Origin: JAGVSR01 sp963825555
GTDB taxonomy: Bacteria > Pseudomonadota > Alphaproteobacteria > Rhizobiales > Hyphomicrobiaceae
Reading direction: 5' to 3'
DNA length: 64,000 bases
NCBI GenBank assembly: GCA_963825555.1
Contig: CAWGTZ010000024.1
Span: 68,555-132,554, forward strand
Part shown: piece after piece, positions 52,974 through 62,205 of the stretch
How the letters are laid out: the number at the start of each line of letters is the position of its first letter
How positions within the stretch are numbered: position 1 is the stretch's first letter
Notes under the pieces: generated by a model
Told to the model about the DNA's origin: nothing
The model's database searches: none
What the model saw: the letters and a program-made list of their open reading frames with translations, nothing else
Position numbers and translations under genes: made by a program

Positions 52974-53279
52974 ATGACGGTACGCATCTACAAGCCGGCC
53001 AAAACCGCGATGCAGTCGGGTGAGGGTCGTACGCGGGAGTGGGTCCTGGAGTACGAGCCTGAGGCGCCGCGCCAGATCGACCCCCTCATGGGCTGGACGA
53101 GTTCGTCGGATACGCGCCAGCAGGTCAGTCTCAATTTCGAGACGAAAGAAGACGCGATCGCCTATGCCACCCGCAATGGCTTGGCCTATACCGTGATCGA
53201 GCCGACCCCGCGTAAGCCGCTTCGCAAGTCTTACGCCGACAACTTCAAGTTCGGCCGCATGGGCAACTGGACTCACTGA
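52974..53279 (+). CDS. Complex I subunit NDUFS4-like (ETC complex I subunit)
   Basis: A 101-residue accessory subunit of NADH:ubiquinone oxidoreductase, found in Alphaproteobacteria and mitochondria. It has VRIYKPAKTAMQSG at the N-terminus, WVLEYEP, MGWTSSSDTRQQVSLNF, and the ending YADNFKFGRMGNWTH, which is nearly diagnostic. ATG 52974 begins 37 bases after tRNA-Pro, in the same direction. The main nuo operon is not in this window. Confidence 0.94.
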   Translation: MTVRIYKPAKTAMQSGEGRTREWVLEYEPEAPRQIDPLMGWTSSSDTRQQVSLNFETKEDAIAYATRNGLAYTVIEPTPRKPLRKSYADNFKFGRMGNWTH

Positions 53280-53502
53280 GCCCGGTCATGGCGCCTATGC
53301 GATGGAATGCCATGCGCGCGCAGGGGACGAAATGCCACCGCGTCCTAATCAGGGCCTGCGGCTGCTGTTTTCCAAAAAGCGGGCGCTTTACCGCCCTTCC
53401 CGGGGTCCCTTCGCTTGCCATTGCCCCCGGCCTCACCTATCCCCTTTTGGTCAGAGGGCGAAGTCGCTATCCGTGGCATGCCTTCTCAGGACCATGAGTC
53501 CA

Positions 53503-53579
53503 GCGCCCGTAGCTCAGCTGGATAGAGCACTCGCCTTCTAAGCGAGATGTCGCAGGTTCAAGTCCTGCCGGGCGCGCCA
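53503..53579 (+). tRNA. tRNA-Arg (anticodon TCT)
   Basis: A 77-base tRNA. Acceptor GCGCCCG pairs with CGGGCGC, then G and encoded CCA (53577-53579). The anticodon stem CTCGC/GCGAG encloses CTTCTAA, giving TCT. The T loop is TTCAAGT. All arms pair. Confidence 0.97.
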
Positions 53580-53588
53580 TTTTTCTTT

Positions 53589-56273
53589 TCACGTCTGGCT
53601 CGCGCCGGGTTGGCCGTACAGAAGGCCCCGCCGCATGAGCCACTTCTCGATCTCGACCAGCATGGCCACGATGGCCGACAGTGCAAGGCAGATAGCGAGA
53701 TCCCCGCCACTCAGTGGCGTGGTGTTGAAGAGCGTGTTGAATGCCGGGACGTAGATAACGGCGAGTTGAAGCGCAAATGTCAGCGCGACGGCGGCAAGGA
53801 GCGCTGGGTTCGAAAAAAAGCGTGATGAAAAGAGTGGCGCGGTTTCCGATCGGATCGCCAGCACATGCCCCATCTGCGAGAGTGTGAGGACGGTGAACAC
53901 CATCGTTTGCCAAGTCTCGTCACGTCCTGACGCGATCGCCCAGGCCTGAGTGGCCAGGCAGACGAACCCCATCATCAGGCCGCACCAGACGATGTGCTGC
54001 CACATCCCCCGCGCGAAGATGCCTTCGTCGGGCGGACGAGGCGGGCGCTGCATGACCTTCTCTTCCTCAGGCTCCACGGATAGCGCCAGCCCCGGCAAGC
54101 CGTCCGTGACAAGGTTGATCCAGAGGATATGGATCGGCAGAAGCGGTATCGGCAGTCCGAAAAACGGGGCCAGAAAGATCGTCCAGATTTCACCGGAGTT
54201 GCTCGTCATCGTGTATTTGATGAACTTGCGGATATTGTCGTAGATGCGCCGCCCCGCTTGCACCGCGCCGACGATAGTCGAGAAGTTGTCGTCGAGAAGA
54301 ACGAGGCTCGCGGCTTCCCGCGCAACGTCGGTACCTCCCTGGCCCATGGCAACGCCGATGTCGGCGCGCTTCAAGGCCGGGGCATCGTTGACGCCGTCGC
54401 CCGTCATGGCGACGATCTCTCCGCAGCTCTGCAGGGCTTCGACGATACGGATCTTCTGCGCGGGGTCGGCGCGTGCATAAACGCGGATTCCCTGGATCCT
54501 CTTTATGAGATCGCTATCGCTGATCTCGCGCAGATCAGGCCCCGAGATGACGGAACCCCCATCTTCGATGAGACCCAGTCGCAGCGCGATCCGCCGCGCA
54601 GTCGCGGGATGGTCACCGGTAATCATGACGGGCGTTATGCCTGCCTGGCGGCAAAGGGCGACGGCCTCGCGGACCTCAGGCCGCGGTGGATCGATGAGGC
54701 CTACAAGACCTAGAAACGTCAGGTTGCACTCCAACTCATCAGCGTCATCTCCCGATGCGGCATTCGCATCAGGCCAACGCCGCTCGGCGAATGCGATGAT
54801 GCGCTGACCGTCCTCCGCCATGCGCTCGGCTGTTTCGAGAACCTCTGCGGGATCAAAAGCCTCCTGCTCGCCCTGCTGGCCGAGGCGGAAGGTACATCTG
54901 GGAAGTACTGTTTCGGGCGCCCCCTTCGTGCAGGCGAGTTGACCCTCGCCGCTGCGGTGAAAGGTTGTCATGCGCTTACGATCGGAATCGAAGGCGAGTT
55001 CGCCTGTCCGCGGCAGACGCTCTTCGACTTCGTGGCGCGCCATACCCGCTCGAGCCGCAAAGCTGCTGATCGCCGTTTCCGTTGGATCGCCGATCAGGGT
55101 GCCGTCGGGTTGGACTTCGGCATCACTGCAAAGTGCCATGGCCGTGAGCAGCGAAGCGATCCGCGGATCATCGCTGCCCTCCGCTGCTACAGAAATGGCC
55201 TCCCAGCCCGAGGACACCACGTCGACGTGCATCTTGTTCTGCGTGAGCGTTCCCGTCTTGTCGGCGCAGATAGTCGTTACGGAACCCAGCGTCTCAACCG
55301 CGGGCAATGCGCGCACGAGCGCGTTGTGGCGCATCATCTCCCGCGCGCCAAGCGCCAGCGCGACGGTGACCACGGCAGGCAGGGCCTCCGGCACGGCGGC
55401 CACCGCGAGGCTGATGGCAGTAAGGAACATGAGCAGGGGGGGCTCACTTCGCAGCAGCCCGAACAGGAAGATGACCGCACAGAGAACGAGGACCGCGACG
55501 CCCAGAACCTGTCCGAAGTGCGCAAGCCGGCGCTGGAGCGGCGTGCGCATCCTCTCAGCCGTACCGAGCATGCCGGCGATGCGACCGAGCTCAGTTGACA
55601 TGCCGGTCGCAACCGCAAGGCCGAGGGCGCGGCCATGGGTGATGATGGTGCCCTTGAAGGCCATTGTGGCCCGGTCGCCGAGGGCCGCGCCGACGGGTAC
55701 CGCCTGGTCCGGATCCTTCGTGACGGTGACGGATTCCCCCGTCAGCATGGATTCATCGGCGCTGAGCGTGGCGGCTTCCACAATCCTAAGGTCGGCTGGG
55801 ACGATATCGCCCTCAGAAAGTAGAACGACATCACCCGGCACGATGTCCCGGGCTGGAACGATGCGCTGTTCGCCATTTCTGAGGATACGTGCCGTCGGGG
55901 CGGTCATGCCGCGCAGGGCCTGGAGCGCGCGCTCGGCTCGCCATTCCTGCACGACGCCGACGATGGCATTAAGAACCACGATGACGACGATGACGAGGCT
56001 GTCCTTCAACTCGCCAACGGCTCCAGCGACCACGGCGGCGCCCAGGAGCAGGAGGATCATGAAGTCGGAGAGCTGGCCTGCGATCATGGACCAGATGGGA
56101 CGCGCAGGTTCTTCGCGTACCGCGTTGACACCAAAGCGTCGGCGCCGTGTCTCCGCCTCCGCGTCGCTCAGCCCGCGTCGGGTGTCGCAGCCCAGCCGGC
56201 GGACCGTCTCCTCAGCCGAAAGCGAGTGCCAGGGTTCAGTCCCGTCATGAGGCGCCCAATTTGCGTCGGTCAT
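53589..56273 (-). CDS. P2-type cation-transporting ATPase
   Basis: A P-type ATPase of 894 residues (from ATG 56273) related to Ca2+ pumps. In order it has the N-terminal cation-ATPase domain, the actuator motif LTGES, the membrane PEALPAVVTVALALGAREM (ion site helix), phosphorylation site CADKTGTLTQNK, and hinge TGDGVNDAPALKRADIGVAMG. Six C-terminal helices follow, ending with a cation_ATPase_C domain. SERCA-like ion-binding residues (PEALP, and NLVTDGLP later) favour Ca2+ or Mn2+, but this is not proven. The gene ends nine bases from tRNA-Arg, on the opposite strand. Confidence 0.9.
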   Translation of the reverse strand: MTDANWAPHDGTEPWHSLSAEETVRRLGCDTRRGLSDAEAETRRRRFGVNAVREEPARPIWSMIAGQLSDFMILLLLGAAVVAGAVGELKDSLVIVVIVVLNAIVGVVQEWRAERALQALRGMTAPTARILRNGEQRIVPARDIVPGDVVLLSEGDIVPADLRIVEAATLSADESMLTGESVTVTKDPDQAVPVGAALGDRATMAFKGTIITHGRALGLAVATGMSTELGRIAGMLGTAERMRTPLQRRLAHFGQVLGVAVLVLCAVIFLFGLLRSEPPLLMFLTAISLAVAAVPEALPAVVTVALALGAREMMRHNALVRALPAVETLGSVTTICADKTGTLTQNKMHVDVVSSGWEAISVAAEGSDDPRIASLLTAMALCSDAEVQPDGTLIGDPTETAISSFAARAGMARHEVEERLPRTGELAFDSDRKRMTTFHRSGEGQLACTKGAPETVLPRCTFRLGQQGEQEAFDPAEVLETAERMAEDGQRIIAFAERRWPDANAASGDDADELECNLTFLGLVGLIDPPRPEVREAVALCRQAGITPVMITGDHPATARRIALRLGLIEDGGSVISGPDLREISDSDLIKRIQGIRVYARADPAQKIRIVEALQSCGEIVAMTGDGVNDAPALKRADIGVAMGQGGTDVAREAASLVLLDDNFSTIVGAVQAGRRIYDNIRKFIKYTMTSNSGEIWTIFLAPFFGLPIPLLPIHILWINLVTDGLPGLALSVEPEEEKVMQRPPRPPDEGIFARGMWQHIVWCGLMMGFVCLATQAWAIASGRDETWQTMVFTVLTLSQMGHVLAIRSETAPLFSSRFFSNPALLAAVALTFALQLAVIYVPAFNTLFNTTPLSGGDLAICLALSAIVAMLVEIEKWLMRRGLLYGQPGASQT

Positions 56274-56667
56274 GGTGCTGCCGTTCGCGCTGTGATCGCT
56301 GACCACCTAGAGGAAGATTAGGGCGATCCGCAAGCGCGTCAGAGGCATGGCCGCTCATATGATGCTGCGGTGATGAGGCTAGGATCAAAGAGTGTGACAG
56401 TTGATGTCATGCGGGTCGTCAAAGAACCGCAGGCTCTATGAACGATCTGAGGGCCCTTGGCTGGCAAAAGGCTGCCCTGGAGCCTCTTACAGGAATTGCG
56501 CAGAAGGAAGTTGAGGACTGCCGGGCGCAACCACGGTCTCCCCACCATGGATCATCAACTCTCGGCGTGCACCTTGCTACAAGCGAATGTCGCCGCCGGA
56601 AGTCGCAGATCCGCATTGATGTGGGGATCTGCACCAATCCCGTTCCCTTCGCTCTGCCGAAAAGATT
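56274..56667. other. Gap between the P-type ATPase and the outer-membrane gene, nothing supported
   Basis: A 394-base stretch upstream of the leftward ATPase gene and downstream of the frameshifted outer-membrane gene. It should hold the ATPase promoter. Short rightward frames (for example 56438-56752) have no recognisable product, and I saw no hairpin with a T-run. Confidence 0.45.
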
Positions 56668-57749
56668 TCAACGTCCCGGGAAGACGAGTGGCATGGTCGC
56701 CTGGAAAAAGAAGGCGTCGCCTTCGAGGCGGTTTTCGACATCGAAATCGTGATACCAGCGCAACGAGGTCGCGACGGGTAATTGCCCGATCTGCAAATTG
56801 TAGTTCACGGCCGGCCCAAGTGCGAGCACGCGGCCCTCGAAGTCACCCAGCGTCGCGCCCGCTCCGCTGTCTCCGGTGACCTGGTCGTAGTAGTACCCGA
56901 CCAGTCCTGCCGAGAAAGCCTTCGAGAAATGCTGGATCAGAGCCGCCCTTCGAGATGGAACTCGGTGCCCGTCTTGTAGTCCGTGTCGGGGTTCTCGCCA
57001 TTGAAGGTGAAGCCCGCCACGGCCGAGACTTCGAAGCCGATTTTTGGATCGAGCCATGTCATCGCGGCCGATGCGTCGAAGCCCCACCGGTTGAAGCCCA
57101 TGTTGGCGATGTCGTCTTCGTCGTAGGCGCCGATCGGGACATTCAGCAGTCCCGTCACTTTCCAGTGCCAGTTCCCCTCGTTCCATCCGAGAAAGGCCAT
57201 CAGAACCGGATCGCCGAAGTTGAAGGTGTCGTCATCCACTTGGAAACGCCGGCCGCCGCTCAACGTCGTCCCATCCGGGAGCGTTACGGTTCCCGTCACA
57301 TTCAGGTCGGCGGAGATATCCTGGTAGCCCACCGGAATGAGGAGGCCGAAGCCGAGGCTGCCGTTGAGAACCTTTTGCGGCGCAACCCAGAGCGGGGTCA
57401 GAATATCGATGAAGATATTGGCGTCGACATTGATGTCCGCTTCGAGGTCGACGTCGATGCCGGGGCGCTCGAGTATAATGCTGGCCGCGGCATTGCCCGA
57501 GGCGTCGCCGGTATAGAAGAATTTGTAATCGACCACGTAGGTGCCGGGAGGCGGCGTGGTACCGGCCAAGGACGCATTGGAGCCCAATAGATAAAAGCCC
57601 TTCGCATCCTCCGCAGCCTCGGCCAGGCGCGACGGGGAGCCAAGAGGCAGCCACCACAGACCGGCCGCAAATGCTGCGAGATGGATACGGAACCAGCTTT
57701 GCGCTTGTCTTTGCAAATTGAGTAGCAGACATAAGTCCCTATTCCGCAA
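56668..57749 (-). pseudogene. Outer-membrane 'phenol degradation MetA-like' family protein, frameshifted
   Basis: Two minus-strand frames encode one protein of about 360 residues. The first (from 57749) has an N-terminal hydrophobic segment and a beta-rich body: GFYLLGSNASLAGTTPPPGTY, LNGSLGFGLLIPVGYQ, and WKVTGLLNVPIGAY, typical of the SphA/MetA-deg barrel family. It ends early at TEFHLEGRL. The second frame resumes ALIQHFSKAFSAGLVGYYYDQV to the family C-terminus. One missing base at the CCC run 56946-56948 explains it, and the span is one base short of a multiple of three. Either decay or a sequence error. Monocistronic. Confidence 0.75.
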
Positions 57750-58377
57750 AAATTCTCAAATCTCTAGGCAAGGACACTAACAAAAGGACACGAAAAACAG
57801 TGTGGTTGGCGAGTTACAGCGGGGCTCCAAACCTCCCAGTCTGTCAGTGTTGCTCCGTTCTCGTCGAGCGAGGTGGGGCTCAAATATTTCGCGGTTCGGC
57901 ACGTTGTGCAGCGCCCGGAGTTTTGGACCATTCGACGTTCCCGTCCTTTTGTCGTTGTGAGCGGCTTGGCGCTTTTGGTCGATCGTCGAGTTGGAATCTA
58001 TCGGCGAACGGCAGCGGCGGGTGTAAAGTCGAGCGGCTCGGATGGCGTTCGCGCGTGCGGCTCAACGGTGAAAAGCCAGCGGCGGCAACGCGGCGACCTT
58101 GTCGGGGCAGCTTTAGACGCAAAACAAGGCTCTGAGATTGAAGAGTGTCTGTCCCGTTCGCATCATCAGTCCTTACGTGGTGCGCAATTCGCCGGAGTTG
58201 GGGCGCTCGGATCGCAAAAGGGGCCAGTGGAAGCCGCCGTGTGGCTAAGACATAATGGATTGGCGATAAGCTCATCTGATGACGAATATCAGATGGAAGT
58301 GCTTTACCTTATGGCTCGGATTTTGTAGAGCCTCTGCCAAAGGACTAGGTGTCCCCGCACCACGATGAGGAGTCGAT
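57750..58377. other. Upstream region of katG and of the outer-membrane gene, no supported gene
   Basis: This 628-base gap separates a leftward outer-membrane gene from rightward katG. A 151-residue rightward frame (57873-58328) and a 131-residue leftward frame (57880-58275) exist, but neither translation resembles a protein family. Codon use looks unlike the neighbours, so I leave both uncalled. The katG promoter and any OxyR-type site must be here. I could not place one. Confidence 0.45.
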
Positions 58378-60570
58378 ATGAACGAGATCAGCAAGTGCCC
58401 GATGCACGGCGTCCCTGCCAGCGTCACGTTCGGGGCCAGATCGAACCGTGACTGGTGGCCGAACCAACTCAACCTAAAAATTCTTCATCAGAATCCGCCC
58501 GCGGGCAACCCGTTGGGCAAGACGTTCAATTATGCCGAGGAGTTCAAGAAGCTCGACCTGAAGGCCCTGAAGCAGGACCTCACCGCGCTGATGACAGACA
58601 GTCAGGATTGGTGGCCGGCGGATTATGGTCACTATGGCGGTCTGTTCATCCGCATGGCTTGGCATAGCGCGGGCACCTATCGCACCGCCGATGGCCGGGG
58701 TGGCGCAGGTTCGGGTACGCAGCGCTTCGCTCCGCTCAACAGCTGGCCGGACAACGGCAACCTCGATAAGGCACGGCGGCTGCTATGGCCGATCAAGCAG
58801 AAGTACGGCAACAAAATCTCTTGGGCCGACCTGATGATCCTCGCCGGCAACGTCGCCGTCGAGTCGATGGGTGGCAAGACCTTCGGGTTCGCCGGCGGCC
58901 GAGAGGATGTCTGGGAGCCCGAAGAGGACATTTACTGGGGCGCGGAAGATACGTGGCTGGGCGACAAGCGCTATTCGGGCGACCGTGATCTCGCAAACCC
59001 TTTGGCGGCCGTCCAGATGGGCCTCATCTACGTCAATCCGGAAGGTCCGAACGGCCAGCCCGATCCGATCGCTTCGGCTCGCGACATTCGCGAAACCTTT
59101 GCGCGCATGGCCATGAACGATTACGAGACCGTCGCGTTGACCGCCGGTGGACATACCTTCGGCAAAACGCACGGCGCAGGTGACGCTGCTCATGTGGGGC
59201 CGGAGCCCGAGGCGGCACCGTTGGAGGCGATGGGTTTCGGCTGGCTCAGCAACTACAAGAGCGGCAAAGGCCGTGACACGATCACCAGTGGCCTCGAAGG
59301 TGCCTGGACCCCGAACCCCATCAAGTGGGACATGGGCTATTTCGATGTCCTCTTCGGCTACGACTGGGAACTCGTGAAGAGCCCGGCCGGCGCTTGGCAG
59401 TGGACGCCAAAGAACCTCCAGGAAAAGGATATGGCGCCGGATCCGGAAGATCCGTCCAAGAAGGTCCCGATCATCATGTCAACTGCCGACATGGCGATGA
59501 AGATGGATCCGGCCTATGAGAAAATCTCGCGCCACTTCCATGCCAACCCGGACGAATTCGCCGACGCTTTTGCCCGCGCGTGGTTCAAGCTCACGCATCG
59601 CGACATGGGTCCGAAGTCGCGCTATCTCGGCGCTGAGGTCCCGGCAGAAGACTTGATCTGGCAGGATCCAATCCCGCAGGTCGATCATCCTCTGGTCGAT
59701 GCGAACGACATTGCCGGTCTGAAGTCTAAGATCCTCGCTTCGGGTCTTTCGACGGCCGAACTCGTTTCCACCGCATGGGCGTCCGCCTCCACGTTCCGAG
59801 GATCAGACAAGCGTGGCGGGGCCAACGGTGCCCGCATCCGCCTTAGCCCCCAGAAGGACTGGGAAGCCAACGAGCCGGCCCAGATCGCCAAGGTTCTGGG
59901 GGCCCTGGAAGGCATCCAGAAGGCGTTCAACGGTGCCGCCAGCGGAGGTAAGAAGGTCTCGCTCGCTGATCTCATCGTGCTTGGCGGCTGTGCCGCGGTC
60001 GAGCAGGCCGCGAAGGCCGCTGGCCACAAGGTGGAGGTTCCCTTCACCCCAGGCCGCATGGACGCCTCGCAGGAGCAGACCGATGTGGAGTCCTTCGACG
60101 TGCTCGAACCGGAGGCGGACGGCTTCCGCAACTACATGAAGGCGAAGTACACCGTGTCGGCGGAGGAAATGCTGGTCGACAGGGCGCAGCTTCTGACACT
60201 CACTGCGCCGGAAATGACTGTGCTTGTCGGTGGACTGCGTGCGCTGGGCGCCAATCATGGCCAGTCCAAGCACGGGGTTTTCACGAAGGAGCCGGGCAAG
60301 CTCACCAACGACTTCTTCGTCAACGTGCTCGACATGAGCACGGAGTGGAAGGCGGTGTCGCAGGATGAGGATGTATTCGAGGGCCGCTGCCGCAAGACGG
60401 GCGACGTGAAGTGGACGGGTACGCGCGTCGACCTCATTTTCGGTTCCAACTCGCAGCTGCGTGCGCTGGCTGAGGTCTATGCTCAGGACGACGCCAGAGA
60501 GAAGTTCGTGGCTGAGTTTGTCGCCGCCTGGAACAAGGTGATGAACGCGGATCGCTTCGATCTCGCCTGA
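58378..60570 (+). CDS. katG: Catalase-peroxidase
   Basis: KatG removes hydrogen peroxide by catalase and peroxidase activity. The 730-residue protein has the distal RMAWHSAGTYR (Arg, Trp and His), the GLIYVNPEG tyrosine and later methionine that form the Met-Tyr-Trp adduct, and the proximal GGHTFGKTHGAG histidine. The second, non-haem half of the duplicated fold is complete. A GAGGAG site precedes ATG 58378. It stands alone with a strong terminator, so it is a single-gene unit. Confidence 0.98.
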   Translation: MNEISKCPMHGVPASVTFGARSNRDWWPNQLNLKILHQNPPAGNPLGKTFNYAEEFKKLDLKALKQDLTALMTDSQDWWPADYGHYGGLFIRMAWHSAGTYRTADGRGGAGSGTQRFAPLNSWPDNGNLDKARRLLWPIKQKYGNKISWADLMILAGNVAVESMGGKTFGFAGGREDVWEPEEDIYWGAEDTWLGDKRYSGDRDLANPLAAVQMGLIYVNPEGPNGQPDPIASARDIRETFARMAMNDYETVALTAGGHTFGKTHGAGDAAHVGPEPEAAPLEAMGFGWLSNYKSGKGRDTITSGLEGAWTPNPIKWDMGYFDVLFGYDWELVKSPAGAWQWTPKNLQEKDMAPDPEDPSKKVPIIMSTADMAMKMDPAYEKISRHFHANPDEFADAFARAWFKLTHRDMGPKSRYLGAEVPAEDLIWQDPIPQVDHPLVDANDIAGLKSKILASGLSTAELVSTAWASASTFRGSDKRGGANGARIRLSPQKDWEANEPAQIAKVLGALEGIQKAFNGAASGGKKVSLADLIVLGGCAAVEQAAKAAGHKVEVPFTPGRMDASQEQTDVESFDVLEPEADGFRNYMKAKYTVSAEEMLVDRAQLLTLTAPEMTVLVGGLRALGANHGQSKHGVFTKEPGKLTNDFFVNVLDMSTEWKAVSQDEDVFEGRCRKTGDVKWTGTRVDLIFGSNSQLRALAEVYAQDDAREKFVAEFVAAWNKVMNADRFDLA

Positions 60571-60619
60571 TCGCAACACCTCGTTGCGCGACGCCCGGTG
60601 GGCACCGCAAACAAGACGG

Positions 60620-60656
60620 AGCGGCGTTTCGATGAAATCGAAACGCCGCTTTTTTT
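60620..60656 (+). terminator. Rho-independent terminator of katG
   Basis: AGCGGCGTTTCGAT (60620-60633) and ATCGAAACGCCGCT (60637-60650) pair perfectly over 14 bp around GAA, followed by a T-run to 60656. It lies 50 bases after the katG stop. Confidence 0.96.
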
Positions 60657-60784
60657 GTTAGGTCGCCAATGGGACATCCGTCGCCGAAGGTCTGAATGCG
60701 TAATCTGCGCGCGGGCGACGGGCGGACATTCTCCAGCGTAGAGGATGCCGGCCATGTGTCTCCATCGCGCGCATTATCCCTGCT

Positions 60785-60798
60785 TTGATCGACATCAA
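60785..60798 (+). promoter_or_regulatory. FNR/FixK-type binding site upstream of ald
   Basis: TTGATcgacATCAA matches the FNR consensus TTGAT-N4-ATCAA perfectly. Its centre is about 180 bases before the ald ATG, so a promoter further downstream would place it at a normal activator distance. Control by oxygen is inferred. Confidence 0.7.
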
Positions 60799-60971
60799 GG
60801 CTCCATGGGCGCGCGGCCTCCATTTTTTATCCGTTTTCCATCTCCGCACCGAATATCGATTGCTGGCAAGACATGCGCGTTACGCGCGGCCTATTCGGAT
60901 TTCGGTATGGAGCCCGGTGGAAGCCGAAGGATGGCCAGACGTTGCAGTCATCGGACTGAAGGAAAACGCGC

Positions 60972-62090
60972 ATGCAGATCGGCGTCCCAAAGGAAATCAA
61001 GATCCACGAATACCGCGTTGGAATGACGCCGGCAGGCGTGCGCGAGGCCGTCGCCGGCGGTCATCGCGTGCTTGTTCAGTCGGGAGCTGGCGACGCCCAG
61101 GGGCTCACGGATGAGGCCTATCAAAAGGCGGGGGCCACGATTGCACAAACGGCCGACGAGGTGTTCGCTGCAGCCGATCTCATCGTCAAGGTCAAGGAGC
61201 CACAGCCCGCAGAACTCGGGATGCTGCGCGAGGGCCAGACCATTTTCGCGTATCTCCATCTGGCTCCTGATCACCAGCAAACCCGCGCCTTGATGGAGAA
61301 GGGAGTGACGGCGATTGCCTATGAGACTGTTTCAGATTCCCGAGGTAAGCTGCCGCTGCTCTCGCCCATGAGCGAAGTTGCAGGACGCATGGCTGTTCAG
61401 GTGGGCGCCCATTGCCTGGAGATGTCCGCGGGGGGACGCGGCGTCCTGCTGGGTGGCACCGCCAGCGTCGCTCCTGCCAAGGTCGTGGTGCTCGGTGGAG
61501 GCACGGCGGGTTCGAATGCGGTTCGCATGGCAATAGGTGCGGAAGCGCAGGTCACATGCCTCGATGTCGATCTCGATCGTCTCTCCCAGCTCGATCAGAG
61601 GTATGGTCCTGCCCTGACCACACTGTTGTCCACCCGGCAGGCCATCGAGGATCGCGTTCTGGATGCTGATCTTTTGATAGGCGCCGTCCTCGTTCCGGGT
61701 GCGGCCACGCCGCGGCTGGTTGGTCGAGACCTCGTGAAATCCATGAAACGCGGATCGGTCATCGTCGATATTTCAATAGACCAGGGCGGTTCAATCGAAA
61801 CATCCCATCCCACCTCACACGCGGCCCCGACCTATATCGAGAGTGGAGTGGTTCACTACTGTGTGACGAATATGCCCGGCGCTGTGGCTCGCACATCGAC
61901 CATGGCACTGAGCAACGCGACGTTGCCGTTCGTACTTGCGCTCGCCAACAAAGGTCCCGTGCCTGCCATGCGGGAAGATCCGCATCTGCGCAATGGCCTC
62001 AACGTATTTCATGGCAAGATCACGCATCCGGGGGTGGCGGCTGCGCTGGGGCTTTCTTTCACCCAGCCGGCAGAAGCGATCACGGTCTAG
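60972..62090 (+). CDS. ald: Alanine dehydrogenase
   Basis: Ald interconverts L-alanine and pyruvate plus ammonia with NAD(H). The 372-residue protein has the N-terminal IGVPKEIKIHEYRVGMTPAGV, the substrate-site VKVKEPQ with the binding Lys and FAYLHLAPD with His, the nucleotide fold VVVLGGGTAGSNAVRMA, and NMPGAVARTST near the end. It is 115 bases upstream of the acetyl-CoA synthetase gene on the same strand. An FNR box lies upstream. Confidence 0.96.
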   Translation: MQIGVPKEIKIHEYRVGMTPAGVREAVAGGHRVLVQSGAGDAQGLTDEAYQKAGATIAQTADEVFAAADLIVKVKEPQPAELGMLREGQTIFAYLHLAPDHQQTRALMEKGVTAIAYETVSDSRGKLPLLSPMSEVAGRMAVQVGAHCLEMSAGGRGVLLGGTASVAPAKVVVLGGGTAGSNAVRMAIGAEAQVTCLDVDLDRLSQLDQRYGPALTTLLSTRQAIEDRVLDADLLIGAVLVPGAATPRLVGRDLVKSMKRGSVIVDISIDQGGSIETSHPTSHAAPTYIESGVVHYCVTNMPGAVARTSTMALSNATLPFVLALANKGPVPAMREDPHLRNGLNVFHGKITHPGVAAALGLSFTQPAEAITV

Positions 62091-62205
62091 CATCCATCCG
62101 ATGTCGATCCGAGGAGACCGTTCGGTAACGCTGGCATGATGGAGGTCAAAGTCCGGGGGCGCTCTATGCGCTTTGATAGGCATCTGGAGATTGAGGATTG
62201 CGCAG

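Larger units (their letters stand above)
60571..60971. other. Gap between katG and ald
   Basis: This 401-base stretch holds the katG terminator and, downstream, the ald promoter region with a perfect FNR/FixK box at 60785-60798. No gene is supported. Small frames here overlap the control sites. Confidence 0.6.

Noticed and set aside
52861..53579. tRNA-Pro and tRNA-Arg as possible integration sites of a mobile island
   Set aside because: Neither tRNA is followed by an integrase, a repeated 3' end, or a change in composition. The neighbouring genes are ordinary core genes.
57873..58328. A 151-codon rightward frame before katG
   Set aside because: No recognisable domain, no ribosome-binding site of note, and an equally long frame exists on the other strand. 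Both look like chance frames.
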